From the NCBI GenBank assembly GCA_012523855.1, contig JAAYTB010000043.1, positions 1 to 43,828 on the forward strand: a stretch of 43,828 nucleotides of DNA, given 5' to 3'. Origin of the DNA: Clostridia bacterium. Lineage in GTDB: Bacteria; Bacillota; Clostridia; Clostridiales; Clostridiaceae. Under the pieces are notes generated by a model. The model searched no databases. It was not told the origin of the DNA and saw only the letters and a list, made by a program, of their open reading frames with translations. The position numbers were made by a program, and so were the translations under genes. Below are positions 1-8,152 of this stretch, piece after piece; the first letter of the stretch is position 1, and each line of letters opens with the position of its first letter.

Positions 1-863
1 ACTAACTTTTTATACTCAAAAGCCTTGTCTTCTGCAAAGTATATTATGAAATCCGTATTAGTTAGTTTCATATTTATTATGTCCATATTGTGAGTTACAA
101 TTATTCCTTTTTTCTTCTCAAGAAAATATCTTAATTGCTTATTTTTATTTTTAAAATGAAGGACATTAGTTCCTAATCCATCTTTGATACTTAATAAATA
201 TTCCTGAACTCTTTGAGATATATCCTCACCTGGCGTTAGTATTATTACATTTCTATTAGACTTAATGGACCACTGCAAATATTCATATATAACTATAGGG
301 ATTTCCTTGTTAAGATCCAATCTAGTTGTGATTACCCTTGGCTCTATAAGAGGACTTATCTTATCCTTGCAAGGAACATAAATAGACTTTGCGTTTTTAA
401 AAACATCCTCTATGGATCTGCATATAATTCTACTGTTTTTATAGAAGATTGATAGCAAGTCTAAAATTTCAAACTTATTATACTTTGGAAATCCTCCGAT
501 ATCATCATAAATCACCAAATCATAATTGTTCTTCACTAATCTGCACAGCCTATTTGTAAGCAAGACAAGAGACCTGCCTTCCTTAACCCTACTGCTGCCT
601 TCTAAGCTATAACAATAATCTTGAAAACCCGTATTTTTTAAGGAGGTTACAGTCTGCCTAATGCTTTCCTCATCGTTAGCTATATATAGCACCTTTTTTC
701 TCTCATAAGTATACTTAATAATAATATCTTCAAAAACATCGTACTTATTGTAGGGTATAGCTACTATATTTAATACTTTTTCTTCACCTCTGCTCCAATT
801 ACGAATAGCCTTAATTATCCTTTCCTTTTCCCTTAAATTAGTGTCTATTCGCAGTATTGCCAT
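1..863 (-). CDS. ComFA-like helicase-related protein, 3' end outside window
   Basis: The reading frame starts at ATG 863 behind a good ribosome site (GGAGAG, 7 nt upstream) and runs for 287 codons off the left edge, so the C-terminus is missing. The layout resembles ComFA, the SF2 ATPase that pulls transforming DNA into the cell. A Walker B-like stretch (YDLVIYDDIGGFPKYNK, about residues 114-130) matches the DE-x-x-AFP region, and the segment ending AEDKAFEYKKL (277-287) matches the AE-(H/D)-x-F-x-x-x-x-L motif near the ComFA C-terminus. The N-terminal region that should hold Walker A (about residues 30-50) has no GxGKT/S. It may therefore be a non-hydrolysing relative. recD2 lies 71 bp upstream on the same strand. 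Family assignment is an inference from motifs, moderately sure; the CDS itself is near certain. Confidence 0.6.
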   Translation of the reverse strand, partial: MAILRIDTNLREKERIIKAIRNWSRGEEKVLNIVAIPYNKYDVFEDIIIKYTYERKKVLYIANDEESIRQTVTSLKNTGFQDYCYSLEGSSRVKEGRSLVLLTNRLCRLVKNNYDLVIYDDIGGFPKYNKFEILDLLSIFYKNSRIICRSIEDVFKNAKSIYVPCKDKISPLIEPRVITTRLDLNKEIPIVIYEYLQWSIKSNRNVIILTPGEDISQRVQEYLLSIKDGLGTNVLHFKNKNKQLRYFLEKKKGIIVTHNMDIINMKLTNTDFIIYFAEDKAFEYKKL

Positions 864-933
864 ACACGCTCTCTCCTTTTTTTCAACAATTACTTAAGTA
901 AGCAAAGTCTTTATTATATGACAAGACCAATTG

Positions 934-3150
934 TTAGTCGCCATCAATTATATTCTCTATTCGCCATTGTAGGGATGAATACCTTTCAAAGCTCCGATTA
1001 TTGTTTATCATAAAATGTAATGCCTTCACCGAACCTACAAGGACTACCATTTTCTTAGCCCTAGTAATAGCTGTATATAGCAAGTTTTTATTCATAAGCA
1101 TAGGTGGTCCCATGAAAGATGGTATAATAACTACCGGAAACTCACTGCCTTGACTTTTATGCACTGTTATAGCATAGGCTAGATCTAATTCATCCAAATA
1201 TATAAAATCATAGATTACACTTCTTTCTTCTTCAAATACAACCTTTAACACTTGATTTTCCACGTCAATTTCCTCTATAAATCCCACATCTCCATTAAAG
1301 ACACCAAGTCCTTCATCTTCTCCTTGGCCAGCAATTCTAGTCCATTTTAGAGAATAATTATTTTTTGTCTGCATAACCTTATCCCCAACTCTGAAAATAA
1401 TGTCCCTAAATTTTTTCTCCCCTTTATTTTTAGCAGGTGTATTTAATATTTTTTGAAGCTCATTATTTAAATTATTTACTCCTAGTATACCCTTCCTCAT
1501 TGGGGACAAAATTTGAATATGCTGTAACTTATCCCATGACTTATTGAACTTTGGTAGTCTTGTATTTATGAGATTAATTGTAGTATTTAATATTAAATTT
1601 GGATCATCTTCATTTATAAAATAGAAATCCTTATTTTTTTCATTTAAAAAAGGCATCTGGCCCTCATTAATTCTGTGGGCATTTACTATTATCATACTTT
1701 CTTTCGATTGCCTAAAAATATCCTTCAACCTTACTACCCTTACACATTTACTTTCGATAAGGTCCCTCAGTACATTCCCCGGACCTACTGAAGGTAGCTG
1801 GTCCACATCTCCAACTATGATAATTCTAGTACCTATAGAAACAGCTTTTAAAAGGCTATTCATCAGCATAATATCTACCATAGAAGCTTCGTCTATTATT
1901 AAGACATCGCACTGCAAGGGACTTTCTTCATCCTTGCTAAAAAACATATTATCCTCAGTTTCATATCCTAATTCCAATAAACGGTGTAAGGTCTTAGCTT
2001 CTCTGCCAGTGGCTTCAGTCATTCTTTTAGCTGCTCTGCCTGTTGGAGCTCCCATTAACACCTTCATTCCTGCAGTTTCAAAAATTTCTAGTATACAATT
2101 AATAATAGTGGTTTTTCCAGTACCAGGGCCGCCAGTGATTATTTCCACTCCACTATCAGCTATTCCAGCTATAGCTTCTCTTTGAGATGGAGCAAAACAT
2201 ATATTATGTTTTTCCTCAAAGTTTTCTATTTCCTTTTCTACATCAATATCCAATTGGGAGTATTGACTAAAAGCTAAAGTTAATATTTTTTTAGTAACCC
2301 CCAGTTCACAGTAATAGTAAGGAAGGGTAAAGACGCATTCCTTACCTTTGATGGTCTCAATTTTTATTTGCCCATCTAAAGCGGTTTCTATTATATTTTT
2401 CTCAATATCCTCATTACTTACACCAAGTATATCTACTCCATTTTTTATTAATTTCTCTATAGGCATATAAGTATTGCCCATAGCACAAAATTCATTTATT
2501 AAATATTTAATACCACTCTGAATCCTATAAGGAGAGTTCTTTTCCACTCCTAGGCTTCTAGCTATTTTGTCTGCAGTCTTAAAACCTATGCCGGAAACCT
2601 CCTCAGTTAATATATATGGATTATCTTTAACTATTGCTATAGATTCTGAACCAAATCTTTTATAAATTTTCATACACTGATTTGGCGTAACTCCATAGGC
2701 TTGTAAAAAAACCATTATATTTTTTACTTCTCGTTGCTTAAAATAGGATTCATAAATTATTTGTACTTTTTTATCACCAATACCTTCAATTTCCTTCAGT
2801 CTCTCTATATCATTTTCTATTATTTCGAAGGTTTTTTCACCGAACTTTTCAACGATTTTTTTTGCAGTGACAGGACCAATTCCAGTTATTACTCCAGAAG
2901 ACAAATATCTTTCTATACCAGCTGTAGATTCTGGTATCAACTCTTCACAGCTCTCTACTTTCAATTGCTTGCCAAATTGGGGGTGTATAACCCACTGTCC
3001 CTGAAGCTTTAAATTTTGCCCCTCTGTAATATATGGTATAACTCCAACTATTGTTATCTTTTCATTGCCATTATTTATTTTTGCCACTACATATCCATTA
3101 TCTGTATTATGAAACACTATTTCTTCAACAATTCCTTGTAATTCCGACAT
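934..3150 (-). CDS. recD2: RecD2-type ATP-dependent DNA helicase
   Basis: A 738-residue SF1B 5'-3' helicase of the RecD2 type, which works without RecBC and is linked to DNA repair and replication-fork maintenance. An N-terminal OB-like domain (about 1-75) and helix-hairpin-helix repeats (about 80-200, e.g. GVITGIGPVTAKKI, IEGIGDKKVQ, VSGIGFKTADKI) precede the motor. Walker A is GGPGTGKTT (about 340), Walker B IIDEASMVD (about 422), and the C-terminal motif is YAITVHKSQGSEFPVV (about 650) followed by LLYTAITRAK. The long N-terminus separates RecD2 from RecD of RecBCD. ATG 3150 has TTAGGAGAGA about 5 nt upstream. Length is usual for the family. The ComFA-like gene follows directly, probably co-transcribed. 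Confidence 0.96.
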   Translation of the reverse strand: MSELQGIVEEIVFHNTDNGYVVAKINNGNEKITIVGVIPYITEGQNLKLQGQWVIHPQFGKQLKVESCEELIPESTAGIERYLSSGVITGIGPVTAKKIVEKFGEKTFEIIENDIERLKEIEGIGDKKVQIIYESYFKQREVKNIMVFLQAYGVTPNQCMKIYKRFGSESIAIVKDNPYILTEEVSGIGFKTADKIARSLGVEKNSPYRIQSGIKYLINEFCAMGNTYMPIEKLIKNGVDILGVSNEDIEKNIIETALDGQIKIETIKGKECVFTLPYYYCELGVTKKILTLAFSQYSQLDIDVEKEIENFEEKHNICFAPSQREAIAGIADSGVEIITGGPGTGKTTIINCILEIFETAGMKVLMGAPTGRAAKRMTEATGREAKTLHRLLELGYETEDNMFFSKDEESPLQCDVLIIDEASMVDIMLMNSLLKAVSIGTRIIIVGDVDQLPSVGPGNVLRDLIESKCVRVVRLKDIFRQSKESMIIVNAHRINEGQMPFLNEKNKDFYFINEDDPNLILNTTINLINTRLPKFNKSWDKLQHIQILSPMRKGILGVNNLNNELQKILNTPAKNKGEKKFRDIIFRVGDKVMQTKNNYSLKWTRIAGQGEDEGLGVFNGDVGFIEEIDVENQVLKVVFEEERSVIYDFIYLDELDLAYAITVHKSQGSEFPVVIIPSFMGPPMLMNKNLLYTAITRAKKMVVLVGSVKALHFMINNNRSFERYSSLQWRIENIIDGD

Positions 3151-3276
3151 AAAATCTCTCCTAAATCATCTATACAATATAAGAATACCTTATGTATATA
3201 TTCAATTTCAACTAATTATTTATATCTAGTCAAAATCTATCCTGTTCATTATCTATAATTATTACCAAAGAGACAT

Positions 3277-3313
3277 AAAAAAAATGCAGGAACTTAAATT
3301 CACTGCATTTTTT
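3277..3313 (-). terminator. metK terminator, symmetric
   Basis: An inverted repeat (AAAATGCAG ... CTGCATTTT) with A-runs on one side and T-runs on the other lies just after the metK stop. On the minus strand it reads as a stem followed by a U-rich tail. Because the arms end in A/T runs it could also act in the plus direction. Confidence 0.75.
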
Positions 3314-3319
3314 GTATAA

Positions 3320-4495
3320 TTACATAAACTTTTTGATTTCTTCTACTTTATTAAGTCTTTCCCATGGTAGATCTAAATCTAACCTACCAAAGTGTCCATA
3401 GGCTGCTGTTTGCTTGTAAATAGGTCTTCTTAAATCCAATTCCTTTATTATAGCACCTGGTCTTAAATCAAAGACCTTTTCGATTAATTCTACTATCTTA
3501 TCATCGGACATCTTTCCTGTACCGAAAGTTTCTACTGATATGGATACAGGTTTTGCAACACCAATAGCATAGGCTAATTCTATTTCAATCTTATCTGCCA
3601 CACCAGCTGCTACAAGGTTTTTTGCTACCCATCTAGCTGCATATGCTGCAGAACGGTCAACCTTAGTTGGATCTTTACCTGAGAAGGCACCACCACCGTG
3701 TCTTCCATATCCTCCATAGGTATCCACAATTATCTTTCTGCCAGTTAAGCCTGAATCTCCCTGTGGTCCACCAATTACAAATCTACCTGTAGGGTTAATG
3801 TAATACTTAGTGTTTTCATCTAATAAGTGTTCAGGAACCTCAGCTTTGATTACATGCTCTAGTATGTCCTTTTCTATCTGATCCCTTTCAACTTCAGGAC
3901 CATGCTGAGTTGATACAACTATAGTATCAATTCTTACAGGTTTATCATCTTCGTATTCAACAGTTACTTGTGTCTTTCCATCTGGTCTTAAATAGGGTAA
4001 AACATCCTTCTTTCTCACTTCAGACAATCTTCTAGCTAGTCTATGTGCCATAGCTATGGCTAGAGGCATATATTCAGGAGTTTCATTAGTAGCAAAACCA
4101 AACATCATTCCTTGGTCTCCAGCTCCTACTGCTTCTTCCTTATCCATATCACCTTTTTTCGCTTCAAGGGCTTCATTTACTCCCATAGCAATATCAGTAG
4201 ATTGCTCGTCTATTGAAGTTAAAACAGCACATGTATCACAGTCAAAGCCATACTTTGCTCTTACATAACCTATATCTTCTATAGTCTTTCTAACAACCTT
4301 AGGAATATCTGTATAACAGCTAGTAGATATTTCCCCCATAACCAATACCATTCCTGTAGTTACAGCAGTTTCGCAAGCTACTCTAGCACTTGGATCCTGT
4401 TCAAGAATAGCATCTAATATAGCATCAGAAATTTGATCGCAAATTTTATCTGGATGTCCTTCAGTAACAGATTCAGAAGTAAAAAGTCTTCTCAT
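3320..4495 (-). CDS. metK: S-adenosylmethionine synthetase
   Basis: A 391-residue methionine adenosyltransferase, making SAM from methionine and ATP in the cytosol. Signatures are GHPDK near residue 15 (ATP/methionine site), [10 protein letters not shown] (about 120) and [19 protein letters not shown] (about 270). Length is normal. The start at ATG 4495 is fixed by the family N-terminus ([17 protein letters not shown]), and the frame upstream is closed by a stop with no other start codon. There is, however, no Shine-Dalgarno sequence in the 20 nt before it; the nearest purine-rich block, AAAGGAGCGAG, is 49 nt away. Expression is controlled by the SAM-I riboswitch upstream: high SAM should terminate transcription. 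Confidence 0.98.
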   Translation of the reverse strand: MRRLFTSESVTEGHPDKICDQISDAILDAILEQDPSARVACETAVTTGMVLVMGEISTSCYTDIPKVVRKTIEDIGYVRAKYGFDCDTCAVLTSIDEQSTDIAMGVNEALEAKKGDMDKEEAVGAGDQGMMFGFATNETPEYMPLAIAMAHRLARRLSEVRKKDVLPYLRPDGKTQVTVEYEDDKPVRIDTIVVSTQHGPEVERDQIEKDILEHVIKAEVPEHLLDENTKYYINPTGRFVIGGPQGDSGLTGRKIIVDTYGGYGRHGGGAFSGKDPTKVDRSAAYAARWVAKNLVAAGVADKIEIELAYAIGVAKPVSISVETFGTGKMSDDKIVELIEKVFDLRPGAIIKELDLRRPIYKQTAAYGHFGRLDLDLPWERLNKVEEIKKFM

Positions 4496-4562
4496 AGTTT
4501 TACGGCTAAATAAAAGATCTATTAACTATCCTTTACTGAGCCTCTCGCTCCTTTCAAATATA

Positions 4563-4592
4563 AAATAAAACCCCTTCGATAAGAAGAGGTTT
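4563..4592 (-). terminator. Intrinsic terminator of the metK S-box
   Basis: On the minus strand the stem AACCTCTTC / GAAGGGGTT (4569-4592, with G-U pairs) is followed by TTTTATTTTAT. It directly follows the SAM aptamer and its 5' arm (CTCTTCTTATC) can compete with the P1 strand GATAAGAG. It is the expression platform of the riboswitch. Confidence 0.88.
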
Positions 4593-4601
4593 GCCCACCT
4601 T

Positions 4602-4703
4602 CTCTTATCTTGCAGCTTTCTGCAGGAATTGGCACCTTAGTGTTAAGTTCCACCGGTTGCCGGGTTTCATCGGGCCCTTTCCCTCCACCTCTCTTGATAA
4701 GAG
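4602..4703 (-). promoter_or_regulatory. SAM-I (S-box) riboswitch aptamer
   Basis: On the minus strand the sequence shows the S-box signature in order: P1 strand CTCTTATC, AGAGAGGTGGAGGGA, GGCCCGATGAAACCCGGCAA (kink-turn and P2/P3 core), GGTGCCAATTCCTGCAG (P4 region) and the closing P1 strand GATAAGAG. The paired P1 ends are at 4696-4703 and 4602-4609. It precedes metK, a standard S-box target, and is followed by a terminator. SAM binding stabilises P1 and lets the terminator form. Confidence 0.96.
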
Positions 4704-4827
4704 TATAACCTTATTAAATTCCCTATAAACAATGACTATTTTAGCATTTATGATTTTTTATGTCAATATATTTTACACTGGCCAACATAAAGAAGAAAGT
4801 AAAATAAGGATATTCACACAAATAAAT

Positions 4828-4852
4828 AAGGACACTTGAAAAAGTGTCCTTT
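4828..4852 (-). terminator. Terminator of the tRNA cluster
   Basis: A perfect stem, AAGGACACT ... AGTGTCCTT, lies 3 nt after the last tRNA. On the minus strand it is followed by TTATTTATTTG. It is the only terminator-like hairpin of the cluster, so the five tRNAs probably form one transcript. Confidence 0.8.
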
Positions 4853-4854
4853 AT

Positions 4855-4939
4855 TGGTGGAGGAAGACGGATTCGAACCATCGAAGTCATAGACAACAGA
4901 TTTACAGTCTGCCCCCTTTGGCCACTCGGGAACTCCTCC
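4855..4939 (-). tRNA. tRNA-Tyr (anticodon GUA), copy 2
   Basis: An 85-nt class II tRNA with encoded CCA. The anticodon loop in CAGACTGTAAATCTG gives GUA. The long variable arm (GTC-TAT-GAC) and the T loop TTCGAAT are present. It differs from the other Tyr copy in the acceptor stem, T stem and variable-arm loop, but the changed positions still pair (some as G-U), so it should be functional. Confidence 0.96.
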
Positions 4940-4944
4940 ACGTT

Positions 4945-5020
4945 TGGAGCTGGCAATAGGACTTGAACCTACAACCTGCTGATTACAAGTCAGCTGCTCT
5001 GCCAATTGAGCTATGCCAGC
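4945..5020 (-). tRNA. tRNA-Thr (anticodon UGU), copy 2
   Basis: A 76-nt cloverleaf with encoded CCA. The anticodon stem-loop CTGACTTGTAATCAG gives UGU (reads ACA). By eye it is identical base for base to the Thr gene at 5214-5289, pointing to a recent tandem duplication of a Thr-Tyr unit or to gene conversion. Confidence 0.96.
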
Positions 5021-5034
5021 ATATTAACTTTTAA

Positions 5035-5110
5035 TGGTGGGCACAACAGGGATCGAACCTGTGACCCTCTGCTTGTAAGGCAGATGCTCTCCCAGCTGAG
5101 CTATGCGCCC
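5035..5110 (-). tRNA. tRNA-Val (anticodon UAC)
   Basis: A 76-nt cloverleaf with encoded CCA. The anticodon stem-loop CTGCCTTACAAGCAG gives UAC (reads GUA and GUG). It sits between the two Thr-Tyr units, with 14 nt on each side. Confidence 0.96.
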
Positions 5111-5123
5111 TAAGGATTTAAAA

Positions 5124-5208
5124 TGGTGGAGGTGAGTGGATTCGAACCACTGAAGTCTGAGACAACAGATTTACAGTCTGCCCCCTTTGGCCGCTCGGGA
5201 ACACCTCC
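5124..5208 (-). tRNA. tRNA-Tyr (anticodon GUA), copy 1
   Basis: An 85-nt class II tRNA with encoded CCA. Acceptor GGAGGTG pairs with CACCTCC, the anticodon loop gives GUA, and the variable arm is GTC-TCA-GAC. Five bases separate it from the Thr gene before it, as in the second unit. Confidence 0.96.
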
Positions 5209-5213
5209 ATGTT

Positions 5214-5289
5214 TGGAGCTGGCAATAGGACTTGAACCTACAACCTGCTGATTACAAGTCAGCTGCTCTGCCAATTGAGCTATGCCAGC
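5214..5289 (-). tRNA. tRNA-Thr (anticodon UGU), copy 1
   Basis: A 76-nt cloverleaf with encoded CCA and anticodon UGU. It is the first gene of the tRNA transcript. Its 5' end lies 2 nt after a stable leader hairpin. Confidence 0.96.
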
Positions 5290-5291
5290 AT

Positions 5292-5326
5292 TTCCTTGCC
5301 TACAGTTTATCGCTGTCGACAAGGAA
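5292..5326 (-). other. Leader hairpin of the tRNA transcript
   Basis: On the minus strand TTCCTTG ... CAAGGAA pairs over 7 bp and an inner ACAG/CTGT adds 4 bp. With the promoter just upstream, the hairpin fills essentially the whole leader between transcription start and the first tRNA. It may present the 5' end for RNase P processing, but this is an inference. Confidence 0.55.
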
Positions 5327-5327
5327 T

Positions 5328-5356
5328 AGTATACATAGAAGTTAGCCATAATTCAA
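5328..5356 (-). promoter_or_regulatory. Sigma-A promoter of the tRNA cluster
   Basis: On the minus strand TTGAAT (5351-5356) and TATACT (5328-5333) are separated by exactly 17 bp. The position, about 40 bp before the first tRNA and with no gene between, supports a vegetative promoter. Confidence 0.72.
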
Positions 5357-5466
5357 CTATTAAAATAAGCCTTTATCAAAGATTATATTAATCTTACTTT
5401 GATTTTCGCCTGTTTTCTTTCGTTTAACCTTCAATATGTTTTATTTCCTCTATTTCTATCCTTATC

Positions 5467-6000
5467 TCACTGCTCAATGTAATCCTCTACACAGTCTACA
5501 TCTATGTACTTTGAGGCTATATCCTTTATTTTATCATAATCCTCCTGGCTTAACCTAGCTTTAAGTAAGGCAAAAGTCTTTATTATACCTCTAGTTGAGT
5601 TCTCATCCAGGAGATAATTATTGATCTTAGCATAGTCTACTGGAGATATTTTCTGCCTCAATGCTAGCAATTTAGTTTTTTCACTAATAGTTAGCTTGTC
5701 GATAATTTCACTGGATTGAACTTTAAAAACTGCTGTACTTTCAGGATATTCTTCCTCTTTATTCTTTTCTTCCTCCACTTTCTTTTCTTTATTATCTTTA
5801 CTTTCTTCTTTTTCCTCCTCAAGATTATTTTTTTCTTCTAGACCATCCCCTTCCCTACTATTGGCCTGCTCAAGTAATTCTGTCTCAATATTCTGATCAT
5901 AGCTTGCCATATCATTACTGCTTGAAAGCATTATGTAGGCACAAACAATTGAACAAATTATAACTATAAAAGAAGAAATTTTATACTTCAATTCACTCAC
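5467..6000 (-). CDS. Membrane-anchored protein with charged linker, function unknown
   Basis: A 177-residue protein I do not recognise. Residues 1-7 are a short cytoplasmic start and about 8-26 (ISSFIVIICSIVCAYIML) a single membrane segment. About 40-85 is a very Glu/Lys-rich, low-complexity, probably extended region. About 90-177 is a predicted helical domain (SEIIDKLTISEKTKLLALRQ onward) with two short similar stretches, ISPVDYAKINNYL and LSQEDYDKIKDIA, which suggest a small internal repeat. It probably sits on the outside of the membrane, tethered at its N-terminus. It stands alone between the tRNA cluster and the divergent yyaC. Lys/Glu-rich length is likely to vary between strains. Confidence 0.8.
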   Translation of the reverse strand: MSELKYKISSFIVIICSIVCAYIMLSSSNDMASYDQNIETELLEQANSREGDGLEEKNNLEEEKEESKDNKEKKVEEEKNKEEEYPESTAVFKVQSSEIIDKLTISEKTKLLALRQKISPVDYAKINNYLLDENSTRGIIKTFALLKARLSQEDYDKIKDIASKYIDVDCVEDYIEQ

Positions 6001-6119
6001 CCTTATCTAAAATATTTTACCATCATCTTTCATTTTTTCATCTTTTAATCTTTTTATTCGATTTTCTTTAATATTCTAGATATTTTTTCCATATATATTA
6101 TCAGGGGGGTGTTGAATAC

Positions 6120-6653
6120 TTGAATAAAGTTAGAATGCATTATAAAGATATACTCGCTTATTATGAGTTAGCCTATTTTATGAAAGACTATATAGACAAA
6201 AACACCATAATAGTCTGTATTGGAACTGATAGATGTATTGGTGATTGCCTAGGTCCTTTAGTAGGAACAATTTTACATCACAAAAAATTTCCACTGCCTG
6301 TATATGGTTCTGTGTCAGAGCCTATCCATGCATTAAATCTTGAAAAAAGAATTCAAGAAATTAATACTCTTCACCCCAAAGCCAATATTATCGGCATTGA
6401 TGCCTGTCTAGGGGATGGCGATTGTATTGGAGAAATTCAAGGAAGAAATTATCCCATTCACCCCGGAAAGGGTGTAGGCAAATCCCTGCCATATGTGGGA
6501 GAAAATTCTATAATTGGTATAGTTGATTCCTGTGATAGCAATGAACTATTTACTAATAGAACAATAAGATTAAACCTAATACTGGAGATGTCTAAGGTTA
6601 TAGCAGATAGCCTTCTTCACGCAATATACTTATCAATTAATCGATTTAAATAG
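6120..6653 (+). CDS. yyaC: YyaC-family spore protease-like protein (DUF1256)
   Basis: A 177-residue cytosolic protein of the YyaC family, found only in spore formers and related in fold to the germination protease (GPR) and hydrogenase-maturation peptidases. The motif CIGTDRCIGDCLGPLVGTIL (about 33-52) and the later IGIDACLGDGDCIGEI (about 91-106) are characteristic. The start is taken as TTG 6120, 9 nt after GGGGGG; the next in-frame ATG at 6135 is possible but has no such spacing. It is transcribed opposite to its neighbours. The natural substrate is not known. Confidence 0.9.
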   Translation: MNKVRMHYKDILAYYELAYFMKDYIDKNTIIVCIGTDRCIGDCLGPLVGTILHHKKFPLPVYGSVSEPIHALNLEKRIQEINTLHPKANIIGIDACLGDGDCIGEIQGRNYPIHPGKGVGKSLPYVGENSIIGIVDSCDSNELFTNRTIRLNLILEMSKVIADSLLHAIYLSINRFK

Positions 6654-6662
6654 CTTAAAAAA

Positions 6663-6698
6663 AGATTTGCGAATGTATATGTCTACATTCGCAAATCT
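6663..6698. terminator. Bidirectional terminator between yyaC and mbl
   Basis: A perfect 15-bp stem (AGATTTGCGAATGTA ... TACATTCGCAAATCT) lies between the convergent stops of yyaC and mbl, flanked by A-rich and T-rich sequence. It can serve both genes. Confidence 0.82.
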
Positions 6699-6730
6699 AA
6701 AATTCAATATTTATATATATCATATTTTAA

Positions 6731-7747
6731 TTATGAACCATAATTGGTAGAATCTAAATCATCAAGATAGTCCAAAGCTTTTCCTGTTCCTATGGCAACA
6801 CATTCTACTGGTTCCTCAGCAATATTTACAGGAATCTTTGTGGCTTGAGATATTCTTTCATCCAACCCATGGAGCAAAGAACCTCCTCCTGTCATCATTA
6901 TACCCTTTTCCATTATATCAGCTGCCAGCTCTGGAGGCGTTTTTTCTAAAACAGAATGAGCACATTCTACTATAGCTGTAACAGTCTCATCCAAAGCTTC
7001 TGCAATCTCTACTGAAGTAACCGTAAGATTTTTAGGTAATCCTGTTATTAAGTCTCTACCTCTAACATCCATAGTAGCATCGCTATCCCTTTTAAATGCT
7101 GTTCCTATGGTTATTTTCATATTTTCTGCAGTTCTTTCACCAATCATTAACTTATGCTTTTTTCTTATATGTCTTATTATAGCTTCATCAAAGTTGTCCC
7201 CTGCAATTTTCATTGAATTTCTTACTACCATTCCATCTAGGGAAATAACAGCGATATCTGTTGTACCGCCTCCAATATCAATAATCATATTTCCACTGGC
7301 CTTTGTTATATCTATACCTGCACCAATTGCTGCAGCGATAGGCTCCTCTATTAGGAAAACCTTTTTAGCGCCAGCATTAATGGCAGCATCTTTAACAGCT
7401 CTTTTTTCCACTTCTGTGGCTTCACAAGGTACACACACCATAACTCTAGGTGCAGAAATTCTTCTCTTTCCACATGCCTTTTTAATAAAATATTTGAGCA
7501 TTTTTTCCGTAATGTCATAATCAGAAATTACACCATCACGTAAAGGTCTTATGGCAACAATATTTCCAGGTGTTCTACCTATCATCTGTCTTGCTTCTTC
7601 CCCTACTGCTAAAACCTTATTAGTAACTTTGTCTATTGCTACAACAGACGGTTCTTGTAATACTATTCCTTTTCCTTTAACATACACCAATACTGTTGCT
7701 GTACCTAAATCTATGCCCATATCTGCACCTAAACCAAAAAACCACAT
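6731..7747 (-). CDS. mbl: MreB/Mbl-type actin-like cell-shape protein
   Basis: A bacterial actin that polymerises under the membrane and guides side-wall peptidoglycan synthesis. It has the nucleotide-binding motifs of the MreB family: GIDLGTATVLVYVKGKG near the start, IIDIGGGTTDIAVISLDGMV (about 160) and the late MTGGGSLLHGLDERIS (about 290). About 338 residues. ATG 7747 is chosen because the protein then begins MWFFGLGADMGIDLGTA; GTG 7759 is also possible. It lies after spoIIID, an order also known in Bacillus (spoIIID-mbl), which supports Mbl over MreB, although sequence alone does not decide. Confidence 0.92.
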   Translation of the reverse strand: MWFFGLGADMGIDLGTATVLVYVKGKGIVLQEPSVVAIDKVTNKVLAVGEEARQMIGRTPGNIVAIRPLRDGVISDYDITEKMLKYFIKKACGKRRISAPRVMVCVPCEATEVEKRAVKDAAINAGAKKVFLIEEPIAAAIGAGIDITKASGNMIIDIGGGTTDIAVISLDGMVVRNSMKIAGDNFDEAIIRHIRKKHKLMIGERTAENMKITIGTAFKRDSDATMDVRGRDLITGLPKNLTVTSVEIAEALDETVTAIVECAHSVLEKTPPELAADIMEKGIMMTGGGSLLHGLDERISQATKIPVNIAEEPVECVAIGTGKALDYLDDLDSTNYGS

Positions 7748-7835
7748 TGTTAAACCCACTCCTACCTTATAACACTTTTTTTATTTAATCTGCTATATGA
7801 TTACAAATTTCTCTTTTATTATACTAGTAATGAGT

Positions 7836-8090
7836 CTAACCTTCAATAGCTTTGTACTTCATTTTTGTAGCTTTTCCACCTCTAATATGTCTTTCTGACT
7901 TATTTAAATCTAGTATTAACTTAGCTTCTTTTGCTATGGCAGGATTTATTTTGGGCAATCTTTCAGTCATATCTTTATGAATAGTGCTTTTACTAACACC
8001 AAATATTTTCGCTGTTTTACGAATTGTGGCCTTGGAATCTATAATATAGTTAGCGACTTCAAGAACTCTTTCTTCTATATAGTCTTTCAA
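7836..8090 (-). CDS. spoIIID: Sporulation transcription factor SpoIIID
   Basis: An 84-residue DNA-binding protein that works in the mother cell, activating or repressing sigma-E and sigma-K genes. The helix-turn-helix is visible in TIRKTAKIFGVSKSTIHKDM (about 22-41) and the basic C-terminal helix in RHIRGGKATKMKYK. The start is TTG 8090, 7 nt after GGAGGTGG; no ATG is available there. Length and sequence match the family well. It precedes mbl by about 90 bp on the same strand. Confidence 0.96.
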   Translation of the reverse strand: MKDYIEERVLEVANYIIDSKATIRKTAKIFGVSKSTIHKDMTERLPKINPAIAKEAKLILDLNKSERHIRGGKATKMKYKAIEG

Positions 8091-8152
8091 AGTGCCACCT
8101 CCTTAACTCTCTATAATTTATAAATATGCGATTAAAGCTTCTTAAATTACCT

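Noticed and set aside
4705..4740. Sigma-A promoter for metK using TTGTTT and TATACT
   Set aside because: The TATACT would put the transcription start inside the P1 stem of the riboswitch, so the real -10 must lie further upstream, where no good match is seen.
4741..5349. Open frames with protein-like sequence over the tRNA cluster
   Set aside because: They are translations of the tRNA genes themselves; the repeated peptide arises from the duplicated Thr-Tyr unit.
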